This document shows positions 1-5,754 of a stretch of 6,228 nucleotides of DNA, one piece after another. Numbering within the stretch: the stretch's first letter is position 1; the number at the start of each line of letters is the position of its first letter. The notes beneath the pieces are model-generated. The model saw only the letters and a program-made list of their open reading frames with translations. It made no database searches and was not told where the DNA came from. Source of the DNA: Gemmatimonas sp. UBA2094 (GTDB lineage Bacteria; Gemmatimonadota; Gemmatimonadetes; Gemmatimonadales; Gemmatimonadaceae); assembly GCA_002331565.1 (NCBI GenBank), contig DCZC01000080.1, forward strand, positions 1 through 6,228, given 5' to 3'. A program made the translations under genes and the position numbers.

Positions 1-1034
1 TCGAGCCGCCGGAGGAAGGCTGCGTCGCCGCCGTCACGTGCCCACACCGGGAAGAGGTTGGTGAGCCCGGTCTGATACGCCTCGTAGGGATACACGTCGA
101 ACCAGGCGTCGATGCCGGCGGCCCGGGCGTCGCGCAACCGCGCGAGCGAGTCGTTCAGCTTGGGCCAGTTGCGGGTCCCCTGCTGCTTGAGATGCGACAC
201 CTGCAGCGCGCACCCGGCGCCACGCGCGACCGCGATCGATTCGTCGATGGCCTCGAGCAGCTGGTCGTCCTCATTGCGCATGTGCGTGGCGTACGGCAAG
301 CGCCGCGCGCGCAGGGGGCGACAGAGCGCCACGAGTTCGTCCATCGAAGCGAACGCGCCGGGCGTGTATTCCAGCCCGGTGCTCGTACCGCAGGCCCCTT
401 CGCCGAGCGCCTGCTCCACCATCGCCACCATCCGCGCCAGCTCGTCGGCGGTGGCTGGGCGATCGGCCTCGCCGACCACGGCTCCGCGCACACTGCCGAG
501 CCCCACCATGCTCGCCACGTTCACGGCCGGCGCCAGCGCCGTGAGATCTCGTTCCCAATCGGCAAAGGACTTGCCGGCAGTCCCCGTGAAGCGCGAGCTG
601 CCATCGCAGCCGACGACGATCGTGGTAATCCCCTGCCGGATCACGCTCTCCGCCCGCGGATCTTCGCGCAAGTTGCCATCGCCGTGCGAATGGATGTCAA
701 CGAAGCCGGGGGATACCACCATCCCCCGCGCATCGAGTTCCTCGCGGCCTCGCGCGTTGAGCCGCGTGCCGATGGCACTCACGCGCCCGTCGCGAATGGC
801 GACATCGACCTCGCGGGCGGCGGCGCCGAGTCCATCGAAGACGGCCCCCCCACGCACCACGAGATCATGATCCTGACGACCGCCCACGTGCACGAACGGG
901 CCCATGGCCCCGAGCACCGGGACCGCGCACGCAGCCAACACCCCGTGCGCCAGGAAATCGCGGCGCGTGCTCCCGCCGTTCGCGTGTGGCGCGCCCTTCG
1001 CGTCATGCATCACGTCGCGCATCGCTTCGTTCAT
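1..1034 (-). CDS. N-acyl-D-amino-acid deacylase (D-aminoacylase-like amidohydrolase), Tat-exported, C-terminus cut by window edge
   Basis: The frame is open from the ATG at 1034 to the left edge (344 codons). About 200 C-terminal residues are probably missing, since the family usually runs 480-550. Seen: residues 22-28 read STRRDFL, a near-consensus twin-arginine motif, followed by a hydrophobic stretch to about residue 44. A beta-strand opening (LVVRGGAVFDG, 58-68) and SPGFVDIHSHGDG give the HxH metal pair H115/H117. C143 (VVGCDGSS), H251 (THMRNE) and H281 (VSHLKQQG) match the cysteine and two histidines that hold the tight zinc in D-aminoacylases. The catalytic aspartate lies beyond the window. 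Family role: zinc-dependent hydrolysis of N-acyl-D-amino acids to the free D-amino acid and acyl acid. Inferred site: periplasm. The start overlaps the upstream paralogue's stop (ATGA), and a GGGAG ribosome site 7 bases upstream supports it. An LAAC at 33-36 resembles a lipobox but sits too early in the signal. The exact substrate is unknown. Confidence 0.9.
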   Translation of the reverse strand, partial: MNEAMRDVMHDAKGAPHANGGSTRRDFLAHGVLAACAVPVLGAMGPFVHVGGRQDHDLVVRGGAVFDGLGAAAREVDVAIRDGRVSAIGTRLNARGREELDARGMVVSPGFVDIHSHGDGNLREDPRAESVIRQGITTIVVGCDGSSRFTGTAGKSFADWERDLTALAPAVNVASMVGLGSVRGAVVGEADRPATADELARMVAMVEQALGEGACGTSTGLEYTPGAFASMDELVALCRPLRARRLPYATHMRNEDDQLLEAIDESIAVARGAGCALQVSHLKQQGTRNWPKLNDSLARLRDARAAGIDAWFDVYPYEAYQTGLTNLFPVWARDGGDAAFLRRL

Positions 1035-2764
1035 CGCTTTGCTCCCGGGCCAAGGACCACGCGCCCCGGCTTCGCGCCGGTGTGCTCACCGTTCTCGAGG
1101 ACCTGCACGCCGTTCACGAACACGTCGCGCACGCCCGTGGCGTACTGGTGTGGCTGTTCGAATGTGGCATTGTCGCGAATGGTGGTGGGATCGAAGATCA
1201 CGATGTCGGCATGATATCCCGGCTTGAGCCACCCGCGACGCGTGATGCGCAAATTGGCCGCGGGCAGGCTGGTGAGCCGGCGGATGCCTTCCTGCAGGGT
1301 GATCACCCGTTCGTCGCGCACGTACTTGCCGAGGAAGCGGGCAAAGGTGCCGTAGGCGCGCGGATGTGTGTTGCTCTTGAGGAAACTGCCTTCGGGCGCC
1401 ATGGACGCCGCGTCGGACCCCACACTCACCCACGGCTTGCGGATCTGCGCGGCGATGTTGTCCTCGTCAATGATGAAGTAGATGGTGCCCACCCGCGTGC
1501 CGTCCTTCACCACGAGATCCATCGCCGTTTCTTCCGGTGACGTGCCACGCCGCTTCGACACCTCCGCGAGTGTCTTGCCGGTATAGAGCTTGAGGGAATC
1601 GGCCTTGAAGCCCGCCAGCACGACACGTTCCGGCGAGCCGGCCGCGAGGAGGAGGCTTTCCCACTGGTCGGTGGGTGTCCGCATCTCTTCCGCCACCTTC
1701 TTGCGAATGGCAGGGTCCTGCAGCCGCTTGGCCCATGCGGCATAGCCGCCGGCCTGCACCCACGGCGGCATGGCGGCATCGAGACCGGTGGCACCGGCGG
1801 TGTACGGATAGATGTCGGCGGTGATCTCGAGCCCCTCGGCGCGCACCGAGTCGATGCGGGCCAACACCCTGGCCATCTTGGGCCAGTTCGCCTCGCCCGC
1901 GGCCTTCAGATGATAAATCTCCGCGCGTGCGCCGCTTTCCCGGGCGATGGTGATGAGCTCCTCCACTGCCTGCTCCAGACGTGCGCCTTCACTGCGCATG
2001 TGCGAGATGTACATGCCACCGTACGGCGCGGCGGCCTTCATGAGCGCGACGAGTTCGGGGGTCTTGGCATAGAAGGCCGGCGCGTAGATGAGCGATGAGC
2101 CCACGCCGAGTGCGCCTTCTTCCATCGCCTTGCGTACATCGGCCTGCATGGCCGCGAGTTGCTCCGGTGTGGGATCGCGATCGTCCCACCCCACGTGTTT
2201 CATGCGCAACGTGGTCGCGCCTACAAATGATGCGATGTTCGTGCTGACCCCCTTCTTCACCAGAGCGTCCTGGTACTCCCGCAGGCTCGTCCAGTTGATG
2301 GGGTACCGGATGTCCCCCTGCTGCGACCGTATCTCGGCCTTGAGCGTATCCGACAGCGGCCCCATCGAATCCCCCTCGCCCATCACCTCCAGCGTGACGC
2401 CTTGGCGGATTTCCCCCTGACTGCGACCGTCCTCGATGAGCGACTCGGTGGACCAGCTGAGCATGTTGATGAATCCGGGCGATACCGCGAGTCCCGTGGC
2501 GTCGACTTCCGTGGCGCCCTTTTCGGGGACGGCGCCGATGGCCACGATGGAATCCCCGCGAATGGCGACATCGGCGACCACGGGTTCACCACCCGATCCG
2601 TCGTACACGGTGCCGCCGCGAATCACCACGTCGTAGCTGGGCGGCGTGACGCAGGCGCTCAGCGCGAGCAGCGGTATGGCGGCCACGAGGGCAAGGCTGC
2701 TGCCGTTCAAGCGCGCGAGGCGTGGACGAAACGCACCCGCGTGGGACGAACGCCGAAAAACCAT
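1031..2764 (-). CDS. D-aminoacylase-family amidohydrolase, predicted lipoprotein with altered metal site
   Basis: This is a complete 577-residue protein. Seen: a basic n-region, a hydrophobic core (about 24-35) and a lipobox LSAC with Cys38, so it is probably a lipidated extracytoplasmic enzyme. The amidohydrolase signature follows: YDVVIRGGTVYDG (44-56), SPGFIN (95-100), SHMRSEG with H255, IYHLKAAGE with H285, VGSDAASM with D451, then HPRAYGTFARFL (467-478), which is typical of D-aminoacylases. Odd: where the downstream paralogue has DIHSHGDG, this protein has INMLSWSTE (99-107), so both histidines of HxH are gone. The family's metal cysteine is replaced by Glu130 (VMGEGDSMGP). H255, H285 and D451 remain, so the site may still bind one metal, perhaps through Glu130. 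It is first in a two-gene operon with the canonical paralogue. The n-region before the core is long (about 23 residues) and no clear Shine-Dalgarno precedes 2764. No internal ATG occurs before residue 101, so I keep this start. The reaction is uncertain: an N-acyl-amino-acid or dipeptide hydrolase is likeliest. Confidence 0.88.
   Translation of the reverse strand: MVFRRSSHAGAFRPRLARLNGSSLALVAAIPLLALSACVTPPSYDVVIRGGTVYDGSGGEPVVADVAIRGDSIVAIGAVPEKGATEVDATGLAVSPGFINMLSWSTESLIEDGRSQGEIRQGVTLEVMGEGDSMGPLSDTLKAEIRSQQGDIRYPINWTSLREYQDALVKKGVSTNIASFVGATTLRMKHVGWDDRDPTPEQLAAMQADVRKAMEEGALGVGSSLIYAPAFYAKTPELVALMKAAAPYGGMYISHMRSEGARLEQAVEELITIARESGARAEIYHLKAAGEANWPKMARVLARIDSVRAEGLEITADIYPYTAGATGLDAAMPPWVQAGGYAAWAKRLQDPAIRKKVAEEMRTPTDQWESLLLAAGSPERVVLAGFKADSLKLYTGKTLAEVSKRRGTSPEETAMDLVVKDGTRVGTIYFIIDEDNIAAQIRKPWVSVGSDAASMAPEGSFLKSNTHPRAYGTFARFLGKYVRDERVITLQEGIRRLTSLPAANLRITRRGWLKPGYHADIVIFDPTTIRDNATFEQPHQYATGVRDVFVNGVQVLENGEHTGAKPGRVVLGPGAKR
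1042..1046 (-). promoter_or_regulatory. Ribosome binding site of the Tat-exported deacylase
   Basis: The minus strand reads GGGAG here, inside the end of the lipoprotein gene and 7 bases before the ATG at 1034. It favours 1034 over the in-frame ATGs at 1022 and 1010. With the ATGA overlap it suggests translational coupling of the two paralogues. Confidence 0.6.
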
Positions 2765-2863
2765 TTTCGCAGGTCGGTTGATGGTTCGGAACGATAAGTC
2801 TCATCGAATCTTTTCCAGCTTTGTCTGAACTTGTCTCGTAAGCGTGCAGCGCGTTAGGCTCCA
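2765..2863. promoter_or_regulatory. Divergent intergenic region between the amidohydrolase operon and the SulP operon
   Basis: These 99 bases separate the two divergent start codons and are less GC-rich than the flanking genes. They should carry promoters in both directions. I could not fit a convincing -35/-10 pair with normal spacing on either strand, so no promoter is called. Two TTGTCT hexamers lie at 2821-2826 and 2831-2836, exactly 10 bases apart. They could be half-sites for a regulator, or chance. A weak TAGG at 2855-2858, 5 bases before the ATG at 2864, is the only Shine-Dalgarno-like string for the SulP gene. Confidence 0.5.
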
Positions 2864-4477
2864 ATGGCCCCCCTTCGTGCGTCCCCGCTCCCGCACCCGT
2901 TCATGCCCATCGTCCCCACCTCGGCACCAGCCACCGCCGGTCCGCCGTTGCTCGAAACCTGGCGAGACGACATCCCGGCCTCCGTGGTCGTGTTTCTCGT
3001 CGCGCTTCCCCTCTGCCTCGGCGTCGCCCTCGCGTCCGGTGCCCCGTTGCTCTCGGGAGTCATTGCCGGGATCGTCGGCGGGATCGCCGTGGGAGCCGTC
3101 TCCGGTTCGGCCCTCATGGTCAGCGGCCCCGCCGCCGGTCTCACGGCCATCGTGCTTGCCGGAATCGCGCAGGTCGGTGGCTTCCCGAGATTTCTGCCCG
3201 CCGTCATCCTTGGCGGTCTGCTGCAGATCGTACTCAGCGTGATCCGCGCTGGTGTTGTCGGCTACTACTTCCCCTCGAGCGTACTCAAGGGCATGCTGGC
3301 CGCCATCGGTCTGACGCTCATCCTCAAGCAAATCCCACATGCGGTGGGGTACGACGCGGACTACGAGGGCGACTTCGCGTTCGTGAGCCCATCGGGTGAG
3401 AACTCGTTCGACGCCATCGGCACGGCCCTCGGCCAAGTCCAGCCCGGCGCCATTGCTGTGGCCCTGCTGGGTGTGGCCCTCATGGTGTGGTGGCCGCGCT
3501 CGCCCATGAAGAAAGTGAAGCTTTTCCCTGCCCCGCTGGCGGCCGTGTTCCTCGGCGTGGGCATCAACGAGTTGCTCATAGCGCTCGAACCGTCGTTCGC
3601 CATCCGCGGCACCCATCTCGTCAATCTGCCCACGACCGGGGTGAGTGGTGTCCTGTCGCAGATCACCCGCCCCGACTGGAATGCGCTGAATGACCCGCAG
3701 GTGTGGATGCTCGCAGCGACGCTGGGCATCGTGGCGAGTCTCGAATCGCTGCTCAGCCTCGAAGCCACCAACAAGTTGGACCCAGTCAAGCGGGACGCCT
3801 CCGCCAATCGCGAGCTGCTCGCGCAGGGGGTCGGCAACATGCTCTCAGGCTTCTTCGGGGGCCTGCCCGTGACGGGCGTGATCGTGCGCAGCAGTGCCAA
3901 CGTCGATGCCGGGGCACGGTCGCGCCTCTCGGCGATCGTGCACGGAGGCTGGCTCATTGTCGCCGTGCTGGCCCTCGCCCCGCTGCTGAATCGCATTCCG
4001 CTGGCCGTGCTGGCATCCGTGCTGCTGGTGACGGGCTTCAAGCTCACGACGCCAGCGCTGTGGAAGAATGCCTGGCGGCTCGGCTGGTCGCACTTCATTC
4101 CGTTCGCGGTCACCATCATCGCCATTCTACTCACCGACCTGCTCAAGGGCATCGGCGTGGGGTTGGTGGTGGGTATCGCGTTCATCATCGCCGAACACAT
4201 GCGCACGCCGGTACTCACCAAGGTGAGTCCGCCGGGCGCCATTCTCACCCGCTACACCCTGCCCGATCAGGTGACGTTCCTGAGCAAGCTGAAGCTGGTG
4301 CAGCTGCTAGAGTCGCTGCCGCCGGGATGCCGCGTGGAGATCGACGGCCGCAAGACCACGCGCTTCGACTACGACGCCCTCGACGCCCTGCGCTCGTTCC
4401 GCGAGACAGCGCGCACCCGCAACATCGACTATCGGCTCGTTGGTGTTCCCGAGACCGAACTGACGCCTTCCCACTGA
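2864..4477 (+). CDS. SulP-family anion transporter, probable bicarbonate uptake, short STAS-like tail
   Basis: This 537-residue inner-membrane protein has about 30 polar residues, then hydrophobic segments from about residue 38 to 446 that form the SulP transport core. Seen family marks: MVSGPAAGLTAIV (85-97), and the strongly conserved block around 293-360 that includes LESLLSLEATNKLD, NRELLAQGVGNMLSGFFGG, PVTGVIVRSSANVDAGAR and SRLSAIVHG. Residues from about 450 form a short STAS-like domain: TRYTLPDQVTFLS, then VEIDGRKTTRFDYDALDAL. Its position corresponding to the DSSG-type loop reads FDYDAL, without the usual Ser/Thr. SulP members carry sulfate, bicarbonate, dicarboxylates or other anions. 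The carbonic anhydrase gene starting 11 bases downstream makes bicarbonate the best inference, since fused and adjacent SulP and carbonic anhydrase pairs are documented. The start is not strongly supported: a weak TAGG precedes 2864, and Met14 (2903) is an alternative that would keep the whole core. Sulfate transport cannot be excluded. Confidence 0.92.
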   Translation: MAPLRASPLPHPFMPIVPTSAPATAGPPLLETWRDDIPASVVVFLVALPLCLGVALASGAPLLSGVIAGIVGGIAVGAVSGSALMVSGPAAGLTAIVLAGIAQVGGFPRFLPAVILGGLLQIVLSVIRAGVVGYYFPSSVLKGMLAAIGLTLILKQIPHAVGYDADYEGDFAFVSPSGENSFDAIGTALGQVQPGAIAVALLGVALMVWWPRSPMKKVKLFPAPLAAVFLGVGINELLIALEPSFAIRGTHLVNLPTTGVSGVLSQITRPDWNALNDPQVWMLAATLGIVASLESLLSLEATNKLDPVKRDASANRELLAQGVGNMLSGFFGGLPVTGVIVRSSANVDAGARSRLSAIVHGGWLIVAVLALAPLLNRIPLAVLASVLLVTGFKLTTPALWKNAWRLGWSHFIPFAVTIIAILLTDLLKGIGVGLVVGIAFIIAEHMRTPVLTKVSPPGAILTRYTLPDQVTFLSKLKLVQLLESLPPGCRVEIDGRKTTRFDYDALDALRSFRETARTRNIDYRLVGVPETELTPSH

Positions 4478-4488
4478 TCGGCCCCCCC

Positions 4489-5259
4489 ATGGAAAACTTC
4501 CGCAAAATCATACAGCACAATCGGGAATGGGCGGCGGCCATGAAGGCGGCCGACCCGGACTACTTCGAGAAGCGCGCCTCCAGCCAGGAGCCGCTGTTTC
4601 TGTACATCGGCTGCGCTGACAGCCGCGTACCGGCCAACGTAGTCACGGGCACGCAGCCCGGTGAGCTCTTCGTGCATCGCAACATCGCCAACGTGGTACT
4701 GCCGAGCGATCTCAATGCGATGAGCGTGCTGCAGTACGCGGTGGAAGTGCTCGACGTGAAGCACGTGATCGTCACGGGGCACTACAACTGCGGCGGCGTG
4801 AAGGCGGCCATGGGCAACCAGAGCTACGGTCTCGTGGACCTGTGGCTCCAGCCCATCCGCAACGTGGTGCGCTGGAACCGCCCCGAACTCGATCAGATCG
4901 AGGACGAGCAGGCCCGCTTCGACCGGGTGGTCGAGCTCAATGTGCTCGAACAGCTGTACCACCTGTCGGAGACGCCGGTCATTCAGAATGCCTGGGCCAA
5001 GGGAAAGCGCCCCCTGCTGCACGGGCTCGTGTACGACATCCACGAAGGGCTTTTGCGGGAAATCGCCACCGGGATTGATAGCCAGGAGGCAGCCGACGGA
5101 TTGGCGCAGCGACGTCAGTCCGGCGTGCCGGCCGGCCCGCCGCCGGTCATGGGGCGCCTCGCGCAGCCGTTGCTCGCCGGCGACGAGCTGGCGGACCAGA
5201 TCGCGAAGCGGGTGATGGATCGCATGGCCGTGATAGGCGCGGCGGGCTCGAAGAAGTAA
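4489..5259 (+). CDS. can: Beta-carbonic anhydrase, Can type
   Basis: This 256-residue enzyme interconverts CO2 and bicarbonate and is expected in the cytoplasm; no signal peptide is seen. Zinc ligands and the catalytic dyad are all present: C42-A-D44-S-R46 (IGCADSRVP), then H98 and C101 in GHYNCGG. GELFVHRNIANVV (58-70) and the downstream LNVLEQLYHL, NAWAKGK and HGLVYDIHEGLLR segments match E. coli Can closely, with ligand numbering identical as I recall that protein. Of the bicarbonate-site trio Trp39/Arg64/Tyr181 known from type II enzymes, this protein has Tyr39, Arg64 and Tyr182. The C-terminus runs about 35 residues past the usual end of about 220, with a Pro-rich patch (VPAGPPPVMG) and a charged helix-like end. 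The frame is open far upstream, but homology begins at this Met (MENFRKIIQHNREW). No Shine-Dalgarno is visible: the 11-base gap after the SulP stop is mostly cytosines, so translation is probably coupled to the transporter. Confidence 0.95.
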   Translation: MENFRKIIQHNREWAAAMKAADPDYFEKRASSQEPLFLYIGCADSRVPANVVTGTQPGELFVHRNIANVVLPSDLNAMSVLQYAVEVLDVKHVIVTGHYNCGGVKAAMGNQSYGLVDLWLQPIRNVVRWNRPELDQIEDEQARFDRVVELNVLEQLYHLSETPVIQNAWAKGKRPLLHGLVYDIHEGLLREIATGIDSQEAADGLAQRRQSGVPAGPPPVMGRLAQPLLAGDELADQIAKRVMDRMAVIGAAGSKK

Positions 5260-5268
5260 CTTGCGGGC

Positions 5269-5748
5269 ATGGCCAAGATTCTTTCCCCCTTCAAGTCGCT
5301 CCCGATGGAGCGCCGCCAGTGGCTGGTGACTCAGGCACTGGCGAAGCACAAGGGCGCCAAGGCGCTCTATGCCCAACGCATCGCTGCCAAGGGAGGCGGC
5401 TTCCGTGCCGCCACGCTGATTGCATGGCCCGCCGAGAAGATAGGCAAAGAGGTCCTCCGCCTCGGCGCACTCACGGCGCAGGACGAACTGGAACTGTTGC
5501 AGCTGCTGTACGTCGATCTCGAGCCCCAGTACCAAATCACGTTCGTCGAAGCGGCGGGGGTGAAGCACGAGAACGGTGTGCTCCCCGAGGACCTCGAGCC
5601 GCCGTACGCCGACGCCGACCATGTGAAGCAGGGTGCGAAAGCCGTACTCGCCGCGCATGGCGACGCGGGCAAGCACTACCTTCGCACCCTCGTGGTCTAC
5701 AACCTTGCCGCGTGGCCCGGACTCGACTCCGCCCTGCCCGCCGACTGA
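5269..5748 (+). CDS. Uncharacterised 159-residue protein, last gene of the SulP and carbonic anhydrase unit
   Basis: I do not recognise this family. It starts 9 bases after the carbonic anhydrase stop and shares its strand, so it is probably co-transcribed. Seen: a basic N-terminal third (many Lys/Arg/Gln, residues 1-47, including MERRQWLVTQALAKHKGAK), then IAWPAEKIGKEVLRLG (51-66), an acidic leucine-rich stretch DELELLQLLYVDLEPQYQ (72-89), a loop with Glu/Pro (101-113), and a C-terminal segment HYLRTLVVYNLAAWPG (136-151). It looks soluble and mostly helical. There is no signal peptide, membrane segment, Cys, or obvious nucleotide- or metal-binding motif. Codon use resembles its neighbours, and third positions are GC-rich in this frame. 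The Shine-Dalgarno is weak or absent. It could be an accessory or regulatory partner of the transporter or anhydrase, or an unrelated passenger. No function is assigned. Confidence 0.8.
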   Translation: MAKILSPFKSLPMERRQWLVTQALAKHKGAKALYAQRIAAKGGGFRAATLIAWPAEKIGKEVLRLGALTAQDELELLQLLYVDLEPQYQITFVEAAGVKHENGVLPEDLEPPYADADHVKQGAKAVLAAHGDAGKHYLRTLVVYNLAAWPGLDSALPAD

Positions 5749-5754
5749 ATTGCG

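Noticed and set aside
33..36. Residues 33-36 (LAAC) of the 1034-start deacylase as a lipobox, making it a Tat lipoprotein (the position given is in residues)
   Set aside because: The Cys comes only about 10 residues after the twin arginines, and hydrophobic sequence continues beyond it. An ordinary Tat signal is more likely, though this is not excluded.
112..1227. Several overlapping plus-strand open frames (up to about 340 codons) opposite the Tat-exported deacylase
   Set aside because: The translations are Arg/Ala/Ser/His-rich with no recognisable motif, while the minus strand encodes a full set of amidohydrolase motifs. They are GC-driven shadows.
2765..2863. Sigma-70-like promoter in either direction in the divergent spacer
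   Set aside because: No pair of boxes with acceptable sequence and 16-18 base spacing was found by eye.
2801..3616. Minus-strand open frame of 271 codons opposite the 5' part of the SulP gene
   Set aside because: It is extremely rich in Gly/Asp/Glu/Arg/His, typical of an antisense shadow of hydrophobic membrane-segment codons. It would also cover the divergent intergenic region.
3703..4488. Plus-strand frame open upstream of the carbonic anhydrase, which could suggest a longer fused protein
   Set aside because: This part runs out of frame through the SulP gene and translates to low-complexity Arg/Ala/His sequence. Carbonic anhydrase homology starts at the Met at 4489.
4429..5676. Minus-strand open frame of 415 codons opposite the carbonic anhydrase and the small protein
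   Set aside because: It mirrors the strong codon bias of the plus-strand genes. The protein is His/Arg/Val-rich with no family features, and it would overlap two well-supported genes entirely.
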